Assembly (NCBI GenBank): GCA_937920115.1
Contig: CALGVF010000253.1
Coordinates: 1-7,580 of the forward strand
DNA from: an uncultured Clostridia bacterium
GTDB taxonomy: Bacteria; Bacillota; Clostridia; Christensenellales; Borkfalkiaceae
Direction of reading: 5' to 3'
Length of the DNA: 7,580 bases
Shown here one piece after another: positions 1 to 6,990 of the stretch. Below the pieces are notes generated by a model. It ran no database searches. It saw only the letters and a list, made by a program, of their open reading frames with translations, and was not told where the DNA came from. The first letter of the stretch is position 1; every line of letters begins with the position of its first letter. Both the position numbers and the translations under genes were made by a program.

Positions 1-1296
1 AAATTCGCCCTCGAACGCAGTCTCCATTTCAAAATAATAAAGCAATTCGCCTATGGTAAAAGCGTTGATTTCGGGAAGATTTATCGTATGGTTGACTTTA
101 TTCTTTACCGTCAACGCGTATTCCGTCGCTTTTTTCTCTGCGGAAATGAGTTCGTTCATAGTGTGACCGCAAAGGAAATGCACGTCGGGGATATCTTCGC
201 AACCATCGGGAATTTTAACTTCCGTTCTGTATTTGTCAACCGCAAGGAAAGTAACGACTTTATCGAAAGGTCCTTCGGCGTAAAGTTGTACCTGACTGTG
301 CTGATCGGTAACGCCGAGAGATTTAACGGGAGTCTGCCCTTCTCTTACGACTTTTCCGTCGTTATCTACTTCTTTTCCGAGCGATTCTGCCCAAATCTGA
401 CAATACCAATCGGCGAAATATTTAAGTCCGTCGGCGTAAGGCATCATAACGGAAATATTCTTGCCGTCTTTCATGGCGAGATACTGTAAAATCGCGTTCA
501 TTAACGCGGGGTTTGCGTATACGTTCTTATTTCTTGCGACCTTATCCTGATAAGCCGCTCCCGCAAGCATTTCGGCTATATCTATGCCGAGTACCGCCGC
601 GGGAAGAAGCCCTACGGGGCAAAGTTCGGAAAATCTGCCGCCTACTCCGTCGGGAATATAGAAAGTCTTAAAGCCCTCCGCTTTTGCAAGTCTGATAAGA
701 TTGCCCGCATTGGACGAAGTGGTCGCTATTATGTGGTCTTTCGCTTTATCTCCGAGTTTCTCTTTGAGTATATTATATATAATGAGATACTGAGTCATAG
801 TCTCCGAAGTCGAACCGCTCTTCGTTATAACGTTGAACACCGTCTTTTCGGGGTCGATAACGTCTAAAAGAGCCGCCATTCTCTCGGGGTCCACGTTGTC
901 CTCGACGTAGAATTTCGGACCTTTTCTGAGTTTCGGCGATAAGTCGTTATAATGCAGGTGGCAAAGAGCCTGAAATACCGCTATCGGTCCGAGAGCGCTG
1001 CCGCCTATTCCCAAAACTACGAAATTCTTTGCCGTCTTACGAATTTCCTTTGCCGTTTTGTTAATATCCGCAACGACCTCTTTCTGATTGAACGGTAAGT
1101 CCATCCAACCGAGCCAACCCTTGCCTCTCTCGTCGGCGAGTTTCTTTAAAGCCGCCGCCGCCATGGGTTTGAGTTTATCTATATCTTTTTTCGTGTAGCC
1201 TTGTTCTTCGCCTATAAACTCGCTCATCATATTGTTGTAGTCGAGCCTTAACGCCATCGATTCTTTCCATTCCTTGTTTTGATACCTTTTAGCCAT
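1..1296 (-). CDS. pgi: Glucose-6-phosphate isomerase, C-terminus cut by window edge
   Basis: This cytosolic enzyme interconverts glucose 6-phosphate and fructose 6-phosphate in glycolysis and gluconeogenesis. I translated it by hand from the ATG at 1296: 432 codons without a stop, running off the left edge. Sugar-phosphate (SIS) signatures are visible: GIGGSALG near residues 96-103, TKSGSTSET at 158-166, and the family signature GGRFSELCPVGLLP at 219-232. The expected catalytic Glu is E304 (in QIWAESLGK) and the ring-opening His is H333 (in TDQHSQVQ). The final catalytic Lys should lie in the roughly 20-25 residues missing beyond the edge; Bacillota Pgi proteins are about 450 residues. The start is supported by an AAGGAG site 8 nt upstream. 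The gene lies 14 nt after the TIM-barrel gene and is the last one visible in the operon. The identification is secure, and the truncation comes only from the window boundary. Confidence 0.97.
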   Translation of the reverse strand, partial: MAKRYQNKEWKESMALRLDYNNMMSEFIGEEQGYTKKDIDKLKPMAAAALKKLADERGKGWLGWMDLPFNQKEVVADINKTAKEIRKTAKNFVVLGIGGSALGPIAVFQALCHLHYNDLSPKLRKGPKFYVEDNVDPERMAALLDVIDPEKTVFNVITKSGSTSETMTQYLIIYNILKEKLGDKAKDHIIATTSSNAGNLIRLAKAEGFKTFYIPDGVGGRFSELCPVGLLPAAVLGIDIAEMLAGAAYQDKVARNKNVYANPALMNAILQYLAMKDGKNISVMMPYADGLKYFADWYCQIWAESLGKEVDNDGKVVREGQTPVKSLGVTDQHSQVQLYAEGPFDKVVTFLAVDKYRTEVKIPDGCEDIPDVHFLCGHTMNELISAEKKATEYALTVKNKVNHTINLPEINAFTIGELLYYFEMETAFEGEF

Positions 1297-1304
1297 CGTT
1301 TATA

Positions 1305-1310
1305 CTCCTT
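1305..1310 (-). promoter_or_regulatory. Shine-Dalgarno site of pgi, overlapping the upstream gene's end
   Basis: On the minus strand AAGGAG lies 8 nt before the pgi ATG. It extends to AAAAGGAG, whose first bases form part of the TAA stop of the preceding gene (1311-1313). Ribosomes finishing the TIM-barrel gene therefore terminate on the pgi loading site, which favours translational coupling. This is the strongest ribosome-binding site in the window. Confidence 0.85.
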
Positions 1311-2102
1311 TTAAAAAACTTTATATTCGATTTCTCTGAGATAGTCGAGACTTTCTTTAATCTCGCTTATCTTGTCGTAATCGTTCTTATACGCCTCTAT
1401 AAGCATATCGCTTTTATAGCCGACGTCTTTTAATCTTTTGAATAATTCCTCGAAATTAAAATTACCTTTGCCGGGCAACCTTATCCTGCCGTCGTCGCCG
1501 ATATCCGACAAGTGAACGGTCTTTATATTTTCGCCGAACGCGTCTATATATTCCCTGTAATCGTACCCCGAAAGCCGAGCCTGTTTTATATCGAGAGTCG
1601 CTTTTAACTTCTCCGAGTACTTCTTCACGTTTCTGAAAAAATCGGGATAGTTGCAAAACGCCCACGACACGTTTTCAAGGCATACGTTTATACCGTATTT
1701 CTCGGCTATTTCGCAGAGAATTTCAAACCTCTCGCCCGCCGTTTTATAATCGTCGTAATTGCCGCTCGGTTTTATCCTCGCTCTGCCGTGCATGGTGTAA
1801 CACTTCGCTCCGAGCGTCTTTCCTATCGTAAGGACTTTTTCAAACCATACTTTCGCGTCCTCGAAAGCCCTCGGATTTACGGAAAACAATTCGGTCTCGA
1901 AATTCATGGTGACGACGTGCAACGAGTGTACGTCGAGATTTCCCTTTCTTTCGAGAAGCAACTTCCCGTATTCGGGTTCGTACTCGGAAAAACTTTCCAA
2001 AAAAACCTCGCAGACTCTCGCGTCCAATTCGTTCAACGTAACGAGCGAGTCCTCGTTGTATTGTCTTAAAAATAAACTTGCAGTCGAAACGCCTATCGCC
2101 AT
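1311..2102 (-). CDS. Xylose-isomerase-like TIM-barrel protein, putative sugar (phosphate) isomerase/epimerase
   Basis: The 263-residue protein fits the AP-endonuclease-2/xylose-isomerase-like TIM-barrel superfamily (Pfam AP_endonuc_2), whose members are metal-dependent sugar isomerases and epimerases. Candidate metal or active-site residues sit at strand ends in the expected order: H62 (HSLHVV), H105 (TMHGR), E143 (CLENVSW), D171 (TLDIKQA), H197 and D200 (TVHLSD), and E236 (LIEAY). A GKGNFNFEEL segment at 211-220 is typical of the sugar-epimerase members. Compared with endonuclease IV, the His three residues after the barrel Asp is Gln (Q174), so a DNA-repair role is unlikely. No signal peptide is seen, so it should be cytosolic. 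It starts 2 nt after the clpC stop with a GAGG site inside clpC's last codons, and is followed 14 nt later by pgi. The setting suggests a sugar or sugar-phosphate substrate, but that is inference; the true substrate cannot be read from the sequence. Confidence 0.85.
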   Translation of the reverse strand: MAIGVSTASLFLRQYNEDSLVTLNELDARVCEVFLESFSEYEPEYGKLLLERKGNLDVHSLHVVTMNFETELFSVNPRAFEDAKVWFEKVLTIGKTLGAKCYTMHGRARIKPSGNYDDYKTAGERFEILCEIAEKYGINVCLENVSWAFCNYPDFFRNVKKYSEKLKATLDIKQARLSGYDYREYIDAFGENIKTVHLSDIGDDGRIRLPGKGNFNFEELFKRLKDVGYKSDMLIEAYKNDYDKISEIKESLDYLREIEYKVF

Positions 2103-2104
2103 AA

Positions 2105-4564
2105 CTACCTCGATTTAACGAACGAAGCCTTGCCGTTTTCGGCGAACACAAGCACCTCGTCCCCCGGCTGAATCTGTTTATCGAGAATAGCCGAAGCGAG
2201 CATATCCTCTATGTGCGTGGTGATAGCCCTGCGGAGCGGTCTCGCCCCGTAGGTTTCGCTGTACCCCGAATCTATTACGAGGTCAGCCGCGCTTCCTGCG
2301 ATTTTAAGCCGTATATTGTTTTCGGCAAGCCTCTTTATAAGCGAGTCAAATAATATATCGGTGATTTTCCCGCAGTCCTCTCTGCTTAAACTGTGGAATA
2401 TTATTATATCGTCGAGTCTGTTCAAAAACTCGGGACTGAATTTTCTCTTCAACGCTTCGGAAATTCTGTCTTTCATTTCGTTTTCGCGACCGTAATCGTT
2501 ATTAAAACCGAACGACGGTTTAGTCGAAACAATAGAAGCCCCTACATTTGAAGTGAGTATTATTATCGTATTTTTAAAGTTGACTAATCTTCCCTTGCTG
2601 TCCGTGAGTCTCCCCTCGTCGAGAATTTGAAGCATAAGATTGAAAACTTCCGAATCCGCTTTTTCGATTTCGTCAAAAAGAACGACCGAATAGGGTTTAC
2701 GCCTTACCTTGTCGGTAAGTATACCCGCCTCTTCGTAGCCGACGTACCCCGGAGGGGCTCCTATAAGTTTCGATACGGAATTTTTTTCCATATACTCGCT
2801 CATATCCAACTTGATAAGGGCGTTTCTGTCGCCGAACACTATGTCCGCCAACGCTTTCGACAGTTCGGTTTTACCTACGCCCGTAGGTCCTACGAAAATA
2901 AACGAGCCGATAGGTCTGTTCGGGTCTTTTATACACGTTCTCGCCCTTTTTATCGCCCTCGCGACTGCGTTCACCGCTTCGTCCTGACCTATTACTCTTT
3001 CGTGCAGGTCGTTTTCGATGTTGGAAAGCCTTTCGCTTTCGTCCGAAGTGAGTCTCGTAAGCGGAATTTTCGTCCATTCGGATATTATTTCCGCAATGTC
3101 CTCGTCGGAGATTTTCGGCGTGGAATTACTACGCTCCTCCATAGTCCTTTCGCCTATCGCAAAAAGTTCGTCTTTCGCCCTCGCTATTTTGTCGAGAAGT
3201 TTGTTTCTCTCTCCCTGATAGCCCGCTCCCATGCTCGTAACGTACTCTAACTCCGTTTCGAGTTTTTGTATCTGACGACCTTTCTCTTTGTAATCGTCGG
3301 GCGTATAGCAATATTTAAGCCTTGCTTTCGCCGCCGCTTCGTCTATAAGGTCGATAGCCTTATCGGGTAAATTTCTGTCCGTTATATACCTGTCGGAAAG
3401 AACGACGGCAGCCTTTATCGCCTCTTCGGAAATCGTCACGTTGTGATGGGCTTCGTATTTGTCTTTAAGCCCCTGTAATATACGGATAGAATTTTCCACG
3501 TTCGGGGCTTCTATCGTAATGGGCTGAAAACGCCTTTCCATAGCCTTATCGGGTTCGATATACTTGCGATATTCGTCGACGGTGGTCGCTCCTATCGTTT
3601 GAAGTTCGCCTCTCGCCATCATAGGCTTCAACATTTCCGCTATGTCGAAACTGCTGTCGCCCGTCGCACCCGCTCCCATTATGTTGTGAATTTCGTCGAT
3701 AAAGAGAATTATATCTCCCCTTTGGGCTATATAGTCGATTGCGTCCTTGAAACGCTCTTCGAGTTCGCCTCTGTATTTCGTCCCCGCGAGCAGTCCAGAC
3801 ATATTAAGCGAAAATATCGTCTTGTTTCTGAGAACGTCGGGAACTTCTCCGCTCGCGATTTCCTGAGCGAGACCCTCTATAACCGCACTCTTTCCGACCC
3901 CCGGTTCGCCTATCAGAAGCGGACTGTTTTTCGTTCGTCTCGAAAGCGACTGAATGATCTGATTTATCTCTCTGTCTCTCCCGATAACGGGGTCGAGTTT
4001 TCCGTTTCTCGCTTTTTCCGTAAGGTCGTAACCGAATTTTTCGAGCGGATTATCCGCATCTTTTACCGTCTTTTCGACTGTCTCGGCATTTTCGACGGTC
4101 TCCTCCGAATCTTCCTGCGTTTCCTCTTTTTCACGCCATGCGTAAATCTTCTTTTCTAAAAGCCCGATAAGGCCTACCGTGTTTACGTTCATTCTGCGAA
4201 GCAGACTCATGGCGACGCAGTCCTTTTTGTTGAGAATGGCAAGAAGAAGATGCTCGGTGGAAATATACCTCGCTTTCGCCGCATCGGCTATCGCTTCGGC
4301 GTCTTTATTGATTACCGCTTTCGCTTTCGGCGTAAAACCGCCCGTTTTATCGTCGTATCTGAACGAACCTTTGAGTTGGTCGAAATAGTTATCCTTGTTC
4401 ACGCCGTACTCCGCAAGGCACTTGCACGCCTCGCACCTCGGCAAGCACAAAAGCCCGTAGAGAACTTCCTCCGTTCCTACGTATCCGAGTTTGTATTTTC
4501 TCGACACGATCTGCGAGTTTTTAACGGCGTACAATACGCCTTCGGTCATCTTGTATTCGTTCAT
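2105..4564 (-). CDS. clpC: ClpC-type AAA+ unfoldase, ATPase subunit of the Clp protease
   Basis: This is a hexameric unfoldase that feeds proteins to ClpP; at 819 residues it is close to B. subtilis ClpC (810). Order of parts: double Clp-N repeat (about 1-140), acidic Glu-rich linker (about 145-170), AAA-1 with Walker A GEPGVGKS 219-226, Walker B IILFIDE 285-291 and pore-loop KYRG 263-266, a short coiled-coil middle domain (about 415-480, ClpC-sized and much shorter than in ClpB), then AAA-2 with Walker A GPTGVGKT 559-566, pore loop GYVG 606-609, Walker B VVLFDE 627-632 and sensor-2 GAR 773-775. A ClpP-docking loop reads FGF at 685-687, so this is a protease partner rather than the disaggregase ClpB. 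E32 and E104 fall where B. subtilis ClpC has its phosphoarginine-reading E32 and E106. That register also supports the ATG at 4564, since no clear Shine-Dalgarno site precedes it and an in-frame TAA lies just upstream. An unusual Cys cluster (C40, C44, C47, C49) lies in the N-domain. No ctsR, mcsA or mcsB gene is adjacent. Confidence 0.95.
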   Translation of the reverse strand: MNEYKMTEGVLYAVKNSQIVSRKYKLGYVGTEEVLYGLLCLPRCEACKCLAEYGVNKDNYFDQLKGSFRYDDKTGGFTPKAKAVINKDAEAIADAAKARYISTEHLLLAILNKKDCVAMSLLRRMNVNTVGLIGLLEKKIYAWREKEETQEDSEETVENAETVEKTVKDADNPLEKFGYDLTEKARNGKLDPVIGRDREINQIIQSLSRRTKNSPLLIGEPGVGKSAVIEGLAQEIASGEVPDVLRNKTIFSLNMSGLLAGTKYRGELEERFKDAIDYIAQRGDIILFIDEIHNIMGAGATGDSSFDIAEMLKPMMARGELQTIGATTVDEYRKYIEPDKAMERRFQPITIEAPNVENSIRILQGLKDKYEAHHNVTISEEAIKAAVVLSDRYITDRNLPDKAIDLIDEAAAKARLKYCYTPDDYKEKGRQIQKLETELEYVTSMGAGYQGERNKLLDKIARAKDELFAIGERTMEERSNSTPKISDEDIAEIISEWTKIPLTRLTSDESERLSNIENDLHERVIGQDEAVNAVARAIKRARTCIKDPNRPIGSFIFVGPTGVGKTELSKALADIVFGDRNALIKLDMSEYMEKNSVSKLIGAPPGYVGYEEAGILTDKVRRKPYSVVLFDEIEKADSEVFNLMLQILDEGRLTDSKGRLVNFKNTIIILTSNVGASIVSTKPSFGFNNDYGRENEMKDRISEALKRKFSPEFLNRLDDIIIFHSLSREDCGKITDILFDSLIKRLAENNIRLKIAGSAADLVIDSGYSETYGARPLRRAITTHIEDMLASAILDKQIQPGDEVLVFAENGKASFVKSR
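2107..2111 (-). promoter_or_regulatory. Shine-Dalgarno site of the TIM-barrel gene, inside the clpC 3' end
   Basis: GAGGT on the minus strand begins in the last sense codons of clpC and reaches its TAG stop (2105-2107). The GAGG core is 5 nt from the ATG at 2102. The site supports this start and makes coupled translation of clpC and the TIM-barrel gene likely. Confidence 0.7.
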
Positions 4565-4583
4565 GTTTCGTCTTGATTATCCG

Positions 4584-5459
4584 TTACTTTACGAGTTCCT
4601 TTAAATAGTCTTTGAGTTTGCCTTTGAGTTCTTCGTCTCTGAGTCCGTATTCGATATTCGCTTTAAGATATCCGAATCTGTCGCCCATATCGTATCTCGT
4701 ACCTTTGAAAACGTAAGCGATCGCTCCGTTTTTATGAGCCTCTTCGTCCAAGGCGTCGGTAAATTGATACTCGTTGTTCGCTCCCGGTTTTAACCCGTCT
4801 ATTATTTTAAAAATATCGGGCGAACAAACGTATCTGCCGAGGGGGGCGAGGTCGCTTTTAGCCTCTTCCTTTTTCGGCTTCTCGGTAACTTTTACCATAT
4901 TATAAACGTCGTCTTCGAGTACCTTGTCGTATTCGACGGAAGCGTACTTCGATATTACGTCCATGCTCACCCTCTTGCAACCGAGTACGGTCTTCCCGTA
5001 TTTTTCGTAAACGTCGATAAGTTGTCCTATTACGGGGCGATCCTCGTTATACATTACATCGTCGCCGAAAAGGACAGCGAACGGTTCGTCGCCCACGAAA
5101 TCTCTCGCGAGAGCGACCGCGCTTGCCGTGCCGTTCTGCACTTCCTGAATTTTATAGGTGAATTTCGCCATTTTTTCGGGATATACGACTTCTTTCAAAA
5201 AGTCGTTTTTGCCTTTTTCGGCGAGCATCTTTTCAAGTTCGGGGGCGGCGTCGAAATGACTTTCGAGTATCTCCTTTTTGTAACCGACTATGAAAAGTAT
5301 ATCCGTTATACCGCTGTTTACGACTTCTTCCGAAATAACCTGCAAGGCGGGTTTATTCAATATCGGAAGCATCGGCTTCGGCACCGCTTTCGTAAAAGGT
5401 AAAAATCTCGTTCCGTAACCCGCTACGGGTATTACCGCTTTTCTGACTTTGTTTTGCAT
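4584..5459 (-). CDS. galU: UTP-glucose-1-phosphate uridylyltransferase (GalU/GtaB family)
   Basis: It is predicted to make UDP-glucose from UTP and glucose 1-phosphate, supplying glycolipid, cell-wall glycan and exopolysaccharide synthesis. Its 291 residues match the family length of about 290. The nucleotide-binding start reads PVAGYGTRFLPFTKA (11-25), followed by PKPMLPI (27-33), the metal-site region FGDD (131-134), EKP (193-195), LGRYV (207-211), NEYQFTD (229-235) and GTRYDMGDRFGYLKA near the C-terminus. Several positions depart from classical GalU: PKPM replaces PKEM, QNGTASAV (108-115) stands where KGLGHAV is usual, and NEYQFTD replaces GEIQLTD. PKPM resembles RmlA- and ManC-type nucleotidyltransferases, but the overall layout and length fit GalU best. 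The start at 5459 is supported by GAGGGA at 5466-5471, 6 nt upstream, overlapping the end of rpiB. The gap to rpiB is 13 nt and to clpC 19 nt. The family is secure; exact sugar and nucleotide specificity is less so. Confidence 0.88.
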   Translation of the reverse strand: MQNKVRKAVIPVAGYGTRFLPFTKAVPKPMLPILNKPALQVISEEVVNSGITDILFIVGYKKEILESHFDAAPELEKMLAEKGKNDFLKEVVYPEKMAKFTYKIQEVQNGTASAVALARDFVGDEPFAVLFGDDVMYNEDRPVIGQLIDVYEKYGKTVLGCKRVSMDVISKYASVEYDKVLEDDVYNMVKVTEKPKKEEAKSDLAPLGRYVCSPDIFKIIDGLKPGANNEYQFTDALDEEAHKNGAIAYVFKGTRYDMGDRFGYLKANIEYGLRDEELKGKLKDYLKELVK

Positions 5460-5472
5460 CTGTATTCCCTCT

Positions 5473-5928
5473 CTATTTTTTGTTTGAATATTTTCCTTCG
5501 ACCTCGGTTATCTTGGCGAGTCTGGCAACGTGCCGTCCTTCCTCGAACTCGGTCGTTAAAAACGCTTCCACTATTTCGAGCATCACGCCCGTCCCTATAA
5601 CCCTTTCACCGAAAGCGATTACGTTGGCGTCGTTGTGCTTGCGGGTCGCCACCGCCGAAAAATGGTCGTGGCAGTGAGCGCATCTTATCCCCGGAACTTT
5701 GTTGGCGACGATGCTCATTCCTATTCCCGTGCCGCATATCAGAATACCTCTGTCGTAGCCGCCGAAAGCGACCGCTTCCGCTACTTTCTGACCGTATTCC
5801 GCATAGTTGCAGGACTCCTTATCGTAAGTTCCGAAGTCCTTGTATTCGTATCCGTTTTTCTTCAAGTAATCAATCAACGCAGGTTTCAGATTTATTCCCG
5901 CGTGATCGCAGCCTATTGCGATTTTCAT
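5473..5928 (-). CDS. rpiB: Ribose-5-phosphate isomerase B
   Basis: The enzyme interconverts ribose 5-phosphate and ribulose 5-phosphate in the non-oxidative pentose phosphate pathway. The 151-residue protein matches the RpiB/LacAB family throughout: GCDHAG at 6-11, the catalytic cysteine C65 in ILICGTGIGMS (62-72), NKVPGIR at 76-82, H98 in RKHNDANV (96-103), and the phosphate-binding tail EGRHVARLAKI with R132, H133 and R136. The segment near residues 39-46 reads SCNYAEYG where SxDYPDYA is usual, a mild departure that keeps the tyrosine. LacA/LacB galactose-6-phosphate isomerase subunits are related but occur as a gene pair; only one copy is present here. GGAG at 5935-5938, 6 nt upstream, supports the ATG at 5928. 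The gene lies 27 nt after sua5 and 13 nt before galU. Pairing with sua5 is familiar from other Bacillota (ywlC and ywlF in B. subtilis). Confidence 0.96.
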   Translation of the reverse strand: MKIAIGCDHAGINLKPALIDYLKKNGYEYKDFGTYDKESCNYAEYGQKVAEAVAFGGYDRGILICGTGIGMSIVANKVPGIRCAHCHDHFSAVATRKHNDANVIAFGERVIGTGVMLEIVEAFLTTEFEEGRHVARLAKITEVEGKYSNKK

Positions 5929-5955
5929 AGTAATCTCCGTATTTTTTAAAGACTT

Positions 5956-6990
5956 TTACGTCTCGTATTTTTTGCAGGCTTTGGATAGTCTGTTCATAAT
6001 TCCGACGTCCACATCGCTTCCCGTATCGACCTCGAAAGCAATCAGAACGTCTGCTATCTCTTCGCACTCGTGAAGTTTGTCGTAGAGGTTGAACGCGATT
6101 TCTTCGGCGGTTTTTCCGAGCGACAAAACGTTGCCCTTTACATTCTTCGCCGCTTCTTCGTCGCACATAAAGTAAGGTTTTAGCCCCTTGCTTTCGTACT
6201 CGTCGTAGAGAGCCTGAGCCTTTTTATAGTCAGTTCTTTTAAACAACGCCGTTTCGCACTTCGGGCAATAATGCCTGTATTTCATCCCCGGAGCCCTTAT
6301 TTTATCGGTCGGTTTATTCTGCGAATACTCGCATTTTCCGACTACGCTTCTTATCATTTCGGCGGTAACGAGACCGCTTCTCAGAATTATCGGTGTATCG
6401 GTCGTAACGTCTAAAACCGTGCTTTCTATGCCGCCTTTGCACTTCCCGCCGTCTAATATGAGCGGTATTTTGCCTTTCAAGTCCTCGTAAACGTGCATTG
6501 CGGTTACGGGGCTTGTATGCTTGGAAGCGTTTGCAGACGGCGCGGCTATCGGAACGTCGACCGCCCTTAAAAACGCCTGAGCCCCCTCGTCGGACGGTAT
6601 TCTTATTCCCACCGTGTCGAGACCGCAGGTCGCGACGGGGCTTATCATTCCTTTGCTCTTGTAGACCATTGTGAGCGGTCCCGGCAGGAACGCTCTTCTG
6701 AGCGCGTAAACATAATCGTGTTCCACGGTTACAAGTTTATCAACGTCGTAGTCCTTATGAACGTGAACGATTAAAGGATTGTCCGACGGTCTGCCCTTAG
6801 CCTCGAAAATTCTCTTCACCGCTTCGTCGCTGTACGCTATCGCCCCGAGCCCGTAAACGGTCTCCGTAGGAAAGCCGACTATTTCGCCGTTCAAAATGTA
6901 ATCTCTCGCAGATTTTAAGGAATTATCGTCGATTTTGAGAACTTTTGTGATATACGTAAATTCGTTTTTACCGTTATCAGAAGACGTCAT
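5956..6990 (-). CDS. sua5: L-threonylcarbamoyladenylate synthase, two-domain Sua5/YwlC type
   Basis: The enzyme makes threonylcarbamoyl-AMP from threonine, bicarbonate and ATP, the first step of t6A formation at position 37 of ANN-decoding tRNAs. From the ATG at 6990 the protein has 344 residues: an N-terminal YrdC-like domain (about 20-205) and a C-terminal Sua5 domain (about 250-344) joined by the conserved linker motif KYRHY (237-241). Visible YrdC motifs are FPTETVYGLG (40-49), KGRPSDNPL (65-73), PGPLT (103-107), GIRIP (128-132), APSAN (150-154) and ESTVLD (189-194). A GTG at 7002 would add four residues. I prefer 6990 because GGCGGTGA sits 8 nt upstream, whereas the GTG has no usable site. 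The gene overlaps the 3' end of dnaB by 14 bp. One oddity is a CPKC pair (242-245) directly after KYRHY, where APKAP is usual. Function is confident and the start moderately so. Confidence 0.93.
   Translation of the reverse strand: MTSSDNGKNEFTYITKVLKIDDNSLKSARDYILNGEIVGFPTETVYGLGAIAYSDEAVKRIFEAKGRPSDNPLIVHVHKDYDVDKLVTVEHDYVYALRRAFLPGPLTMVYKSKGMISPVATCGLDTVGIRIPSDEGAQAFLRAVDVPIAAPSANASKHTSPVTAMHVYEDLKGKIPLILDGGKCKGGIESTVLDVTTDTPIILRSGLVTAEMIRSVVGKCEYSQNKPTDKIRAPGMKYRHYCPKCETALFKRTDYKKAQALYDEYESKGLKPYFMCDEEAAKNVKGNVLSLGKTAEEIAFNLYDKLHECEEIADVLIAFEVDTGSDVDVGIMNRLSKACKKYET

Noticed and set aside
1311..2102. Endonuclease IV (nfo) as identity of the TIM-barrel gene
   Set aside because: Endonuclease IV needs nine metal ligands. 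The His following the barrel Asp and the late DxH pair are not present, and the sequence lacks the family's DNA-binding loop motifs.
2627..3250. Long plus-strand open frame (about 207 codons) inside clpC
   Set aside because: It is exactly antisense to a well-conserved AAA+ region. Its translation is rich in Arg, Phe and Tyr, with no recognisable domain. Similar antisense frames occur opposite pgi (88-489), clpC (3599-4159 and 4250-4576), galU (5022-5402) and rpiB (5635-5949), as expected from the codon bias.
4610..4630. Direct repeat CTTTGAGTT, 12-bp period, near the end of galU, reminiscent of a CtsR operator
   Set aside because: CtsR boxes are heptads of (A/G)GTCAAA with a 10-bp period. 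This repeat has a different sequence and spacing, and it encodes the Lys/Glu/Leu-rich galU C-terminus, which explains it.
5473..5928. LacA or LacB subunit of galactose-6-phosphate isomerase
   Set aside because: LacA and LacB are encoded as an adjacent pair with tagatose-pathway genes. Here there is a single gene with the full RpiB catalytic set (C65, H98), next to sua5.
5949..5963. Small inverted repeat (AGAC, 6-nt loop, GTCT) at the sua5-rpiB junction as a possible terminator
   Set aside because: The stem is only 4 bp with no GC-rich core, and on the minus strand it is followed by TT and then a run of A, not a U tract. The rpiB ribosome-binding site lies directly after.
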